From positions 1 through 64,000 of the forward strand of contig JBGTKP010000008.1 of NCBI GenBank assembly GCA_041744575.1: a stretch of DNA of 64,000 bases, read 5' to 3'. The notes under the pieces are model-generated. The model saw nothing but the letters and a program-made list of their open reading frames with translations, was not told the origin of the DNA and did no database searches. Every line of letters begins with the position of its first letter. Positions within the stretch are counted from its first letter, which is position 1. The DNA is from JTS-RE37 sp041744575 (lineage in GTDB: Bacteria > Bacteroidota > Bacteroidia > Flavobacteriales > Flavobacteriaceae). The translations under genes were made by a program, and so were the position numbers. Positions 33,722-42,676 of the stretch are shown here, piece after piece.

Positions 33722-36133
33722 ATGAATAAGATCTTCCTCTTATTGACCTTGCTTTTGAGTTTACCCCTGTGCGGACAACAGATCACCGTCCGGGAATCAA
33801 ATTCCGGTCAGCCCCTCTCTGATGTAGAGGTATATAATGCCAACCAGTCCAAATCGATTACCTCCGATATTAATGGCGCCTGTGATCTGTCAATGTTTGA
33901 CATTTCAGAACGGATTACGTTCCGGCATCTGGGATATACGACTAAAAGCTGGACAAAGGAAAATATCCTCAGAAGAGGTGCCATTGTTCTGCTTTCTGCC
34001 GCGCCGGAACAATTAAATGAAGTGGTTGTATCCATTTCAAAGTGGGAACAGCAGCAAAGGGATATTCCCCAGAAAATCACGGCGATCACCGCGGATCAAA
34101 TCTTATTTAACAATCCGCAGACTTCTGCGGATCTGCTGCAGCAGACCGGCCAGGTATTTATTCAGAAGAGCCAGCTCGGGGGTGGCAGTCCCATGATCCG
34201 TGGTTTCGCAACCAACAGGGTTTTATTGTCCGTAGATGGGGTGCGAATGAATAATGCCATTTTCAGGGGGGGCAATCTGCAGAATGTCATTTCAATTGAC
34301 CCATTGGCCGTACAGCGATCAGAAATCATCTTTGGCCCCGGCTCCGTTATCTACGGCAGTGATGCTATTGGGGGTGTGATGAATTTTATAACGAAACCTG
34401 CGCAATTTGCAACCTCTGACAGTCTTGCATTTTCCGGTAATACGCTTTTCAGGTACGGTTCGGCCAACAACGAAAATACAGTGCACCTGGATTTTAATCT
34501 TGGAAAAAGACATTGGGCCTTTTTAACAAGTGTATCCTACAATGAATTTGGCGACCTTAAAATGGGCAGCCACGGCCCGGAATCCTATTTTCGGAATTTC
34601 TATGTTGCTACCGAAAACGGGACAGACGAGCTCCTGACAAATGAAGATCCCAAAAGACAGATCCCCTCAGGTTACAATCAGTTAAGCCTGATGCAGAAAA
34701 TAAGTCACCAACCGGCGGACGATCTGCAGTATGATCTGGGGATCCATTATTCCGAAACCTCATCATACTCGAGGTATGACAGACTTATAAGACCGGATGG
34801 TTCAGGGGATGGTCTGCGGTCGGCGGAATGGTACTACGGTCCTCAGAAATGGCTGATGGGAAATCTGCAACTCAACAAATCAGGTAATAATACATTTTTC
34901 AAGGCCTACAAAATTACAGGGGCCTACCAGTATTTTGAAGAAAGCCGGATCGACAGGAATTTCCAGGATCCGACACGTTTTATGACACGGGAAAAAGTCG
35001 ATGCCTTGACCCTTGGGGTCGATTTTGTTCATCAAACCCTGGGAAATCTTCAGTTGTATTACGGGTCTGAATATATTTATAACAAAGTGACCTCCCTGGG
35101 CAGCCAGCAGGATATCAATGAAGGCACGACAATCGCCGCTGCTTCGCGTTACCCGGATGGATCGTCCTGGCAAAGCGCAGCAGCTTATGTGAATGGCTTG
35201 TATAAGGCAGGTACAACTCTTTCCATACTGTCCGGTTTGCGGTACAGCCAGGTATGGCTGAGTGCTGAGTTTGACCCCACTTTTTATCAATTCCCCTTTG
35301 ATACCGCCAATCTAAATAACGGAGCTCTCACCGGGAGCCTTGGTATCAGCTGGTTTCCTGAACCGAAACTGCAAATCACGGCGAATGCAGGTACTGCTTT
35401 CAGGTCTCCGAACATTGATGACGTAGGAAAGATATTTGAATCCGAACCAGGGTCTGTGGTGGTACCTAACCCGGATTTACAGCCGGAATATGCCTATAAC
35501 GCCGAACTGGGAATTAAGAAGAACTTTAACGACAGGCTCGTATTAAGAGGAGCCACTTTTTATACCTATCTTCAAGATGCACTTGTAAGAAGGGATTTCC
35601 TGTTCAATGGGCAGGATGAGATTATCTACAACGGCGAACCCAGCAATGTCCAGGCCATCCAGAACGCTGCAAGGGCGTACGTCTATGGTTTCGAATTAAG
35701 CGCAGACGCCTATCTTGGCGATCGGATATCGGTTAGCACCCACTACACTTTCACCCACGGAGTGGAGGAGGATGATGCCGGAGTTGATACCCCGGCTCGT
35801 CATGCTGCTCCTACCTTTGCCGATGTCCACCTGATTTGGGATAACCAGAAATTCCGGGCAGATCTCTTCCTGAACTACAACGGAGAGATACTGTTCGAGG
35901 ATCTTACTTTGTCGGAAATCAGTAAGGACTACCTCTATGCGACGGATGAAAATGGGAATCCTTTTTCACCGGCCTGGTATACACTCAATCTGCGTTCGCA
36001 GTATGCGATATCAACTCAGATGAAGGCGACTGTCACCCTTGAAAATTTTACGGACCAGCGCTACCGGCCCTATTCTTCCGGGATCGTAGCTTCCGGCATC
36101 AATTTTATTGCCGGGTTGAGTTACGCATTCTGA
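33722..36133 (+). CDS. TonB-dependent receptor, haem/transferrin-type plug
   Basis: Outer-membrane active transporter. Signal peptide (MNKIFLLLTLLLSLPLCGQ), then a carboxypeptidase-like regulatory domain (about 20-95), then a plug starting QQRDIPQKITAITADQI. The plug contains GQVFIQKSQLGGGSPMIRGF and NRVLLSVDGVRMNNA, followed by the barrel (FGPGSVIYGSDAIGGVMNF to a C-terminal Phe). The S-P-M-I-R-G-F / L-x-V-D-G-V-R-M-N-N pattern is typical of haem, haemoglobin or transferrin receptors, so iron or haem uptake is the best guess. Starts two bases after the recO stop. An earlier Met inside recO is less likely. Confidence 0.88.
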   Translation: MNKIFLLLTLLLSLPLCGQQITVRESNSGQPLSDVEVYNANQSKSITSDINGACDLSMFDISERITFRHLGYTTKSWTKENILRRGAIVLLSAAPEQLNEVVVSISKWEQQQRDIPQKITAITADQILFNNPQTSADLLQQTGQVFIQKSQLGGGSPMIRGFATNRVLLSVDGVRMNNAIFRGGNLQNVISIDPLAVQRSEIIFGPGSVIYGSDAIGGVMNFITKPAQFATSDSLAFSGNTLFRYGSANNENTVHLDFNLGKRHWAFLTSVSYNEFGDLKMGSHGPESYFRNFYVATENGTDELLTNEDPKRQIPSGYNQLSLMQKISHQPADDLQYDLGIHYSETSSYSRYDRLIRPDGSGDGLRSAEWYYGPQKWLMGNLQLNKSGNNTFFKAYKITGAYQYFEESRIDRNFQDPTRFMTREKVDALTLGVDFVHQTLGNLQLYYGSEYIYNKVTSLGSQQDINEGTTIAAASRYPDGSSWQSAAAYVNGLYKAGTTLSILSGLRYSQVWLSAEFDPTFYQFPFDTANLNNGALTGSLGISWFPEPKLQITANAGTAFRSPNIDDVGKIFESEPGSVVVPNPDLQPEYAYNAELGIKKNFNDRLVLRGATFYTYLQDALVRRDFLFNGQDEIIYNGEPSNVQAIQNAARAYVYGFELSADAYLGDRISVSTHYTFTHGVEEDDAGVDTPARHAAPTFADVHLIWDNQKFRADLFLNYNGEILFEDLTLSEISKDYLYATDENGNPFSPAWYTLNLRSQYAISTQMKATVTLENFTDQRYRPYSSGIVASGINFIAGLSYAF

Positions 36134-36327
36134 AACGATCATAAACCATTCGCATCATTTTTGCTGACCCCTCCTCAAATCCCTCTGGTATCGTGACAGC
36201 AGGGGAGGCGAGACAAAACGGAAACACCTTTGGCATAATCATACGATGCCTTTCAAAAACAATGCTTCAACTTACTGATCCTGCTGTTTTTTGAAAGCAA
36301 GGGCCGCAGATTTTCATTGAAATTGAT

Positions 36328-36335
36328 TAGTTTTG
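36328..36335 (+). promoter_or_regulatory. -7 element of ileS
   Basis: TAGTTTTG matches TAnnTTTG exactly, 27 bases before the ileS start. In the 230-base leader region an inverted repeat CCCCTCC (36168-36174) / GGGGAGG (36202-36208) may end the receptor transcript; it lacks a T run. Confidence 0.5.
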
Positions 36336-36361
36336 CGGTCTTTAATTATTCACCTTAATAG

Positions 36362-39300
36362 GTGCTTATGAAGTTTGAGGAATATGCTTCTCTGGATTTG
36401 GCCGCGGTAGCGGGCGAAATAGGAAAATTCTGGGAGGAGCACCATATTTTCGAAAAGAGTATTTCCGACCGGCAGGGTCAGGAGGACTTTGTATTTTACG
36501 AAGGTCCTCCATCCGCCAATGGTTTGCCGGGGATCCATCACGTCATGGCACGGACTATTAAGGATATCTTCCCGCGATATAAGACCATGAAGGGCTTTCG
36601 CGTGAAGCGCAAAGCAGGGTGGGACACCCATGGCTTGCCTATTGAATTGGGTGTCGAAAAGGAACTTGGGATCACCAAGGAGGATATTGGCACTAAAATA
36701 TCCATAGAAGACTATAATGAAGCGTGTAAGAAGGCGGTCATGCGCTATACGGATATTTGGAATGAACTGACAAAACTTATAGGCTATTGGGTGGATATGG
36801 ATCATCCCTATATCACCTATAAGTCCAAATACATGGAATCTGTCTGGTGGTTGCTGAAACAGATTTATGACAAGGGCCTGATCTACAAAGGATACAGTAT
36901 TCAACCCTACTCGCCAAAAGCCGGAACGGGTCTGAGTTCCCATGAATTGAACCAGCCCGGCACCTATCAGGATATAACTGATACCACGGTGGTAGCTCAG
37001 TTCAGAAGTCTGACTTCGACTAAAGGAGTTTCAATTTGGAAGGTCTTTGGACAAATACCGGCACCTGAACACGGTAAGGAAGCCTATTTCCTCGCATGGA
37101 CTACCACTCCCTGGACCTTGCCATCCAATACTGCCCTGACAGTTGGCCCATCCATTGCCTATGTTCTTGTCCGCACTTTCAATCAGTATACGTATTTGCC
37201 GGTATATGTCATCCTGGCCCGACAACTGGTCCCTGAGATCCTGGGAGGGAAGTTCAACCTGACGGAGGATGAGGCCGACTTTAGGAAATATACAGGCGGA
37301 GATAAAAAAATACCGTATCAAATCGTGGGGCAGGTAGCGGGAAGCAGGCTGGCTGGAATGCAGTACGAACCCCTCCTGGACTATGCCATACCTTATGAGC
37401 ATCCGGAGAATGCCTATAGAGTGATAGTGGGTGAGTTTGTGACAACGGAGGATGGTACCGGGATTGTCCATACAGCGCCCACTTTCGGTGCGGATGATAT
37501 GCAGGCGGCAAGGAAAGCGGTTCCACCGGTTCCGCCATTGCTTGTTTTGGATGAACAGGATCAGCCAGTACCACTGGTAGATCTTCAGGGCCGGTTCCGT
37601 CCTGAAATGAGGGAACATGCCGGGAAATATGTTAAGAATGAATACTATGCTGACGGAGAAGCCCCTGAGAAGTCCGTAGATGTTGAGATTGCCATCAAAT
37701 TGAAGGTTGAGAACAAAGCCTTCAATGTGGAAAAGTATACGCATAGTTACCCCAACTGCTGGCGTACAGACAAGCCAATCCTATACTATCCTCTGAATTC
37801 CTGGTTTATAAAGATCACGGAAGTACGGGACCGGATGTTTGAATTGAATCAGACAATCAACTGGAAACCAAAGGCTACCGGGGATGGACGGTTTGGTCAC
37901 TGGCTCGCCAACGCCAATGACTGGAACCTTTCCCGATCCCGCTACTGGGGTATTCCGCTCCCTATTTGGAGAACCGAGGATGGAAGGGAAGAAGTTATCA
38001 TTGGATCGCTGGAACAATTGCGGGAGGAAATGGCCAGGGCCATGGATGCAGGCGTATTGAAGGAAGATGTATATGCCGGATTCGCAGTAGGCGATATGAG
38101 CGAAGAAAACTATGAAAAAATAGATCTTCATAAAAATATTGTGGACGGGATTGTCCTGGTTTCACCTACCGGACAGGTTATGAAAAGGGAGCCCGATCTC
38201 ATTGACGTTTGGTTTGACAGCGGTGCCATGCCCTTTGCACAATGGCACTATCCATTTGAAATGGCAGAAGAACCAGGAAAGAGTAAGGGTCAGCATGCAG
38301 TTCCGGGCATACCCTTCCCTGCCGACTTTATTGCAGAAGGGGTAGATCAGACCCGGGGATGGTTTTATACCCTTCATGCAATCGCTACAATGGTTTTTGA
38401 TTCTGTCGCCTTCCGGAATGTGCTCTCCAATGGGCTTGTTCTTGACAAGGAGGGTAAAAAAATGTCAAAAAGGCTGGGCAACGCCGTAGATCCATTTAAG
38501 ACTATGAAGGAATATGGCCCGGACGCTACACGCTGGTATCTCATTTCCAACGCCAATCCTTGGGACAACCTTAAATTTGACAGCAAAGGGATTGTGGAGG
38601 TGAAGAATAAATTTTTCGGAACACTCTTCAATACCTACTCCTTTTTCGCATTATATGCCAATATCGATGGCTTTTCTTTTGCTGAGCCGGAGATCCCGCT
38701 TGCGGAGCGAACAGAAATAGACCGGTGGATTTTGTCAGAACTTCATACTCTTATAATGAAGACGGACGAAGCCTATGCGGATTACGAACCTACCAGGGCT
38801 ACGAGGGCCATTTCCGATTTCGTTCAGGAAAATCTTAGCAACTGGTATGTCCGTCTGAGCAGAAGGAGGTTCTGGAAAGGAGAATATCAGCAGGACAAAA
38901 TTGCTGCCTATCAGACGTTGTATACCTGCCTTGAGACCATATCAAAACTGTCTGCCCCGGTTGCCCCCTATTATATGGATCAGCTTTACAAGGACCTTAC
39001 AGGAAGAACAGGAAGGGAAAATTTTGAGAGCGTTCATTTGGCTCCTTTCCCTGACTTTGATCCGGCGGTCATCGACAAACAGCTGGAGCGGAGCATGCAA
39101 AAGGCCCAGGCGATCTCATCGCTTGTATTATCTATCAGACAGAAAGAGCGAATCAAAGTACGACAACCGCTTAATAAAGTGATGATCCCGGTCATGGACA
39201 GGCATGAACGACTCGAAATTGAGGCAGTAGCCGAATTGATTAAATCCGAAGTGAATGTTAAGGAAATTGAATTGCTGGATGACGCTTCCGGGATCCTTAT

Positions 39301-39820
39301 CAAGCAAATCAAGCCTAACTTTAAATCCCTTGGCCCAAAGTATGGAAAGGAGATGAAAGCCATTGCCGGCGTCATATCCGGTCTTACCCAGACCGATATC
39401 CAGAAAATCGAACAGCTAGGCGAAATAACACTTGATTTGGGTAATAAAAGTATTATCTTACAGTTACAGGATGTAGAAATTACCTCTCAGGATATTGAGG
39501 GATGGCTGGTGGCCAGTTCCGGGGGGTTGACTGTGGCGTTGGACAGTACCATTGATGAAAACCTTCGGCATGAGGGAATTGCGAGGGAATTGGTGAATCG
39601 GATCCAGAATATAAGAAAGGATTCAGGATTCGAGGTAACGGATAAAATAGAAATAAAAATATTAAAAGACGGTTTTGTAGAAAAAGCGGTAACCAGCAAT
39701 ATGCAGTATATCAAAAATGAGACGTTGACTGCAGTACTCGATTTCGAGGAGGTGATGGAAACTGGAACAAGCATTGCCTTTGATGAGGTAAATACAAAAT
39801 TGTTGATTCAAAAACATTAA
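36362..39820 (+). CDS. ileS: Isoleucyl-tRNA synthetase, type 2 with inverted HIGH motif
   Basis: Charges tRNA-Ile; essential. A 1152-residue class I enzyme. The first signature reads ANGLPGIHH: residues 57-60 are G-I-H-H where canonical enzymes have H-x-G-H. The second is canonical, KMSKR at 700-704. A full CP1 editing domain is present between them (TTPWTLPSNTAL near 240, GTGIVHTAPTFGADD near 365), then the anticodon-binding helical domain with NWYVRLSRRRFWKG. Overall it resembles the eukaryote-like IleRS2 group, known for low mupirocin sensitivity. It heads a cluster with a DksA-like gene (4 bases later) and lspA. A second Met two codons in is an alternative start. Confidence 0.95.
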   Translation: MLMKFEEYASLDLAAVAGEIGKFWEEHHIFEKSISDRQGQEDFVFYEGPPSANGLPGIHHVMARTIKDIFPRYKTMKGFRVKRKAGWDTHGLPIELGVEKELGITKEDIGTKISIEDYNEACKKAVMRYTDIWNELTKLIGYWVDMDHPYITYKSKYMESVWWLLKQIYDKGLIYKGYSIQPYSPKAGTGLSSHELNQPGTYQDITDTTVVAQFRSLTSTKGVSIWKVFGQIPAPEHGKEAYFLAWTTTPWTLPSNTALTVGPSIAYVLVRTFNQYTYLPVYVILARQLVPEILGGKFNLTEDEADFRKYTGGDKKIPYQIVGQVAGSRLAGMQYEPLLDYAIPYEHPENAYRVIVGEFVTTEDGTGIVHTAPTFGADDMQAARKAVPPVPPLLVLDEQDQPVPLVDLQGRFRPEMREHAGKYVKNEYYADGEAPEKSVDVEIAIKLKVENKAFNVEKYTHSYPNCWRTDKPILYYPLNSWFIKITEVRDRMFELNQTINWKPKATGDGRFGHWLANANDWNLSRSRYWGIPLPIWRTEDGREEVIIGSLEQLREEMARAMDAGVLKEDVYAGFAVGDMSEENYEKIDLHKNIVDGIVLVSPTGQVMKREPDLIDVWFDSGAMPFAQWHYPFEMAEEPGKSKGQHAVPGIPFPADFIAEGVDQTRGWFYTLHAIATMVFDSVAFRNVLSNGLVLDKEGKKMSKRLGNAVDPFKTMKEYGPDATRWYLISNANPWDNLKFDSKGIVEVKNKFFGTLFNTYSFFALYANIDGFSFAEPEIPLAERTEIDRWILSELHTLIMKTDEAYADYEPTRATRAISDFVQENLSNWYVRLSRRRFWKGEYQQDKIAAYQTLYTCLETISKLSAPVAPYYMDQLYKDLTGRTGRENFESVHLAPFPDFDPAVIDKQLERSMQKAQAISSLVLSIRQKERIKVRQPLNKVMIPVMDRHERLEIEAVAELIKSEVNVKEIELLDDASGILIKQIKPNFKSLGPKYGKEMKAIAGVISGLTQTDIQKIEQLGEITLDLGNKSIILQLQDVEITSQDIEGWLVASSGGLTVALDSTIDENLRHEGIARELVNRIQNIRKDSGFEVTDKIEIKILKDGFVEKAVTSNMQYIKNETLTAVLDFEEVMETGTSIAFDEVNTKLLIQKH

Positions 39821-39824
39821 AATT

Positions 39825-40208
39825 ATGGCAGAAGATTTAAAAGTCAGATATTCAGACAAGGAGTTGGAGGAATTCCGTGAGCTTATTGAAGAAAAAATCG
39901 TGAAAGCGAGGAGTCATCTCGAGTTATTGAGAAGTTCCTACATGAACGATGGCAACAACGGTACCGATGATACTTCCCCAACTTTTAAAGCCTTCGAGGA
40001 AGGCTCTGAAACTATGAGTAAGGAGGCGAATACGCAATTGGCAATACGTCAGGAAAAATTTATTCGTGACCTGAAGAACGCCTTGTTAAGGATAGAAAAC
40101 AAAACCTATGGCATCTGCAGGGTTACAGGGAAACTGATCAACAAGGAACGATTAAAGCTGGTCCCTCATGCCACGCTTAGTATCGAGGCCAAGAATATGC
40201 AGAAATAA
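39825..40208 (+). CDS. DksA/TraR-like protein with degenerate zinc finger
   Basis: A 127-residue relative of DksA/TraR, RNA polymerase secondary-channel regulators. N-terminal coiled coil (about 10-95: ELEEFRELIEEKIVKARSHLELL and NTQLAIRQEKFIRDLKNALLRIE). The C-terminal finger region begins YGICRVTGKLINKERLKLVPHAT. Of the four zinc-binding cysteines only one (ICR) remains; the others are Thr, Pro/His and Ala. It probably folds without zinc. The acidic tip typical of DksA is weak. Cotranscribed with ileS; a clear terminator follows. I believe this ileS-dksA-lspA order is common in Bacteroidota. Confidence 0.88.
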   Translation: MAEDLKVRYSDKELEEFRELIEEKIVKARSHLELLRSSYMNDGNNGTDDTSPTFKAFEEGSETMSKEANTQLAIRQEKFIRDLKNALLRIENKTYGICRVTGKLINKERLKLVPHATLSIEAKNMQK

Positions 40209-40213
40209 CCCGC

Positions 40214-40239
40214 AAACGCCCTCAGGGGCGTTTTTATTT
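40214..40239 (+). terminator. Terminator after the DksA-like gene
   Basis: AAACGCCC (40214-40221), loop TCAG, GGGCGTTT (40226-40233), then a T-rich tract to 40239. It closes the ileS/DksA-like unit and separates it from lspA. Confidence 0.85.
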
Positions 40240-40244
40240 TTCGG

Positions 40245-40830
40245 ATGAAAAAAGGCATGTTCTAGTTGGTATCTCTTTTCATTTTAGTTCCTGCCTGTGC
40301 TCAAAAGGTAATTAATAAATTACTACATCTCCCGGATACCGGGTATTTCATTATTGATACTCGCAATTGCTAAAAGGTCACTTTGTCGACCACCGATTCC
40401 TGTGAAATTTCCCTGGACGGCATCATGGAGGGCGAGTATGGAAGGGATCTGGTGCTGCAGGTACATGAAGAAGGAAGTACAGCGATCATAAAGGAGGGAT
40501 TTCCGGGACACATAAGGTCGTTTCAATTGCGCTGAATATTGCGCTTCCCCATTTCAGGAAAGTGCTAATCAGCGGTACAAGCTCCAGCGTCATAACAGGA
40601 AAATATCAGGATTTAAAAGTTATACTGAGTGAGGAAGTTGTGAACTTAAGGCAATTGGAGAAAGGATGGAGGTGACCACCCAAAGTGGCCCTATCTCTGC
40701 GCAAGTTCCAGGAGATGTAAGGGCGGGAAGTAAATTTGGAAAGGTATACCGGGGAAAAATACCAGGAGGGGATTCCAGCGTCATCCTGAATTCTACCCTG
40801 GGGGATATTCGGGTTAACTTCTCTGAATGA
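40245..40830 (+). pseudogene. Decayed DUF4097-type (beta-helix adhesin-like) protein
   Basis: Starts MKKGMF and then TAG (40263), continuing in frame as LVSLFILVPACAQKVINKLL, a signal peptide with lipobox-like PAC. After DTRNC comes TAA (40371), then KVTLSTTDSCEISLDG and so on to about 40510. A +1 shift continues as KVVSIALNIALPHFRKVLIS, then GTSSSVITGKYQDLKVILS. A second shift near 40665 continues as EVTTQSGPISAQVPGDVR, then SKFGKVYRGKIPGG and LNSTLGDIRVNFSE, then TGA. The repeated short beta strands with SGT-S / SGPI / STLGDI turns resemble DUF4097 proteins. Two stops and two frameshifts show a long-dead gene inserted between the DksA-like gene and lspA. Confidence 0.75.
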
Positions 40831-40884
40831 ACAGCACGGTAAACGATGGTTCAGGATTCTTAGATGCTATTGTTTATTTATCCC

Positions 40885-40892
40885 TATTTTTG
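40885..40892 (+). promoter_or_regulatory. -7 element of lspA
   Basis: TATTTTTG, exact consensus, 20 bases before the lspA ATG. lspA is therefore likely transcribed on its own despite following the ileS cluster. Confidence 0.55.
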
Positions 40893-40912
40893 CCGAACTT
40901 ATTCCGGAATCC

Positions 40913-41542
40913 ATGCGTTTGAAGAAATCCCTGGTGTTTATTGCCCTCATCCTTTTGGTCGATCAGGTCAGCAAGGTTTATATCAAAACCCATTTCATAC
41001 TGGGAGAATCCGTCGAAGTCTTCAGTTGGTTTAAAATTCTTTTCATTGAGAATGAAGGGGCGGCCTGGGGCACTAAACTAAGTGATCTTTTACCCGTGTC
41101 GGAACCGACCGGAAAATTAATTCTCACAATTTTCAGATTGTTTGCTATTGTTGGTATCGGATACTGGTTGTATGATATCATTCGGAAGGATGCTTCCAGA
41201 ATACTTGTGGCCGCGGTATCCCTGATCTTTGCGGGTGCTCTGGGAAATATCATTGACTCTGTTTTTTACGGGCTGCTCTTTGATGACAGCACGCACCAGG
41301 TAGCAAGGCTGTTTGCAGCGGATCCGTACGGCAGTCTTTTTCATGGAAAGGTGGTTGACATGCTCTACTTTCCTCTTATTGACAGCCGATGGCCTGCATG
41401 GATACCCTGGGTGGGAGGAAATGACTTCCGGTTTTTTGAACCGGTATTCAATATAGCCGATACTGCCATCAGCACTGGGGTCGGGATGCTCATTGTATTC
41501 AATAAAAGGGCCTTTGGCGGGAAAGATCAGGAAAATTCGTAG
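40913..41542 (+). CDS. lspA: Lipoprotein signal peptidase (signal peptidase II)
   Basis: Inner-membrane aspartic protease that removes signal peptides from diacylated prolipoproteins. Four membrane helices. Conserved blocks: LLVDQVSKVYIK at 14-25, NEGAAWG at 47-53, GALGNIIDS at 108-116, catalytic Asp149 in GKVVDML, and catalytic Asp183 in FNIADTAI. At 209 residues it is longer than proteobacterial forms (about 165). The extra length is the periplasmic stretch around 117-172, which Bacteroidota enzymes usually carry. It overlaps the convergent cyclo-ligase gene by 16 bases. It serves the many lipoproteins in this window. Confidence 0.94.
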   Translation: MRLKKSLVFIALILLVDQVSKVYIKTHFILGESVEVFSWFKILFIENEGAAWGTKLSDLLPVSEPTGKLILTIFRLFAIVGIGYWLYDIIRKDASRILVAAVSLIFAGALGNIIDSVFYGLLFDDSTHQVARLFAADPYGSLFHGKVVDMLYFPLIDSRWPAWIPWVGGNDFRFFEPVFNIADTAISTGVGMLIVFNKRAFGGKDQENS

Positions 41543-42090
41543 ATCTTCAGAGGGGTGATACAATAGTTCAGACGAATGTCCGCCTCATGCACATCCGTAA
41601 TAGTTGCTGCGTTTTCAAATAATGAAAGTCCAATTTTAATCATGTCCGGACGGCATATCGCAAGGAATTGATCATAATAACCTTTGCCGTAGCCCACCCT
41701 ATGACCTGAATCGTCAAAGGCCAGTAAAGGGACAAAGGTAACGTCAATTTTTTCCGGGGGTACTTCAATGCCATCGACAGGTTCTGGTATGTTCCAGTGG
41801 TTTTTCACAATCCTTGTACCATCCGTCAGCAAATAATTTATAAGGGAATTGGAGCCCCCTATCTTGGGGATGACCACCTGTTTATCTCTTCCCTGTAGAA
41901 TGGAAAGTATATGGCTTGTATTCACTTCTTTTTTTTCCGGTATTTGTAAAAAAATATGGAAGTAATCAAGCGACCAGACCGGTAATTTTAAAAGATGGTT
42001 GGCGATGGAGATACTGTCGGCCTCAAGGGATTCAGGGGTTATTTCGGTTCGTCGCAGCGAAGTTTGTAACCTCAACTCCTGTTTCCTCAT
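41527..42090 (-). CDS. 5-formyltetrahydrofolate cyclo-ligase
   Basis: ATP-dependent enzyme that converts 5-formyl-THF to 5,10-methenyl-THF, returning it to the one-carbon pool. The N-terminal MRKQELRLQTSLRR carries the basic nucleotide-binding stretch (here QTSLRRTEI). The C-terminal signature is VPLLAFDDSGHRVGYGKGYYD with the GYGKGYYD loop. The start used is the Met beginning RKQELR; eight earlier codons (MLSPEPTP) are likely leader. Length of 187 is usual. It converges on lspA. Confidence 0.92.
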   Translation of the reverse strand: MRKQELRLQTSLRRTEITPESLEADSISIANHLLKLPVWSLDYFHIFLQIPEKKEVNTSHILSILQGRDKQVVIPKIGGSNSLINYLLTDGTRIVKNHWNIPEPVDGIEVPPEKIDVTFVPLLAFDDSGHRVGYGKGYYDQFLAICRPDMIKIGLSLFENAATITDVHEADIRLNYCITPLKIYEFS

Positions 42091-42676
42091 AGGCGTCGGT
42101 TCGGGGGAAAGCAACTACTTATTCAAAATCAATCTTTAGCGGCGGCAAAATAGATTTTGAAAAACAGCATTAGAATAAGATACAAACCAATTGTAATAAA
42201 GTAATTGTCCATGTGATTGCTTGGTTTTGACTTTTTAAATGTAAATAAAAAAACATTAAAAATTCCTACAAAATGGCACAAATCATCGACGAACGGTACT
42301 TTTTTTCGGTTTTATTAACCTTTACATCATTTTTGCAGGATGTTGCGGTAACTTTTAAATCATTAAACAACTGATATATAGAAAGATACACCACGCTCGT
42401 TTTGAATTATGGAAAATGTTAATTTTTCAATAAATTAGAAAAGGAGTAAAAATTTAACAAAAACGGACTGCTACTTGCAGAAAAATAATGCTTAAAATGG
42501 TAAAAATGATACCCTTTTTGGATCCGGTACTGCAACTCTTCACCCTTTCTTGATGAAGGGCGGCAAATCAAATTATTATCCTCACAGCTGGAAATCGTTA
42601 AATAAGTGGCAGCCCTTCCCAAATAAGTCACGGGACCTTTATCTTTGCCATGAATTTATACTTTTACCTGCCTGCG
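42091..42676. other. AT-rich region between cyclo-ligase and uvrC
   Basis: About 580 bases with long A/T runs, most extreme at 42160-42500. No frame of note: an ATG at about 42409 opens only nine codons (MENVNFSIN). No DnaA-box cluster or RNA fold was noticed. It probably carries only promoter sequence for the two flanking genes. Confidence 0.4.
42640..42647 (+). promoter_or_regulatory. -7 element of uvrC
   Basis: TATCTTTG, exact consensus. Transcription from about 42653 would begin inside the first possible ATG (42650), so translation must start at the later Mets (42677 or 42686). Confidence 0.6.

Noticed and set aside
36134..36361. T-box-like leader before ileS
   Set aside because: Only a weak inverted repeat is present, without T-box sequence or a terminator/antiterminator pair; T-boxes are not expected in this phylum.
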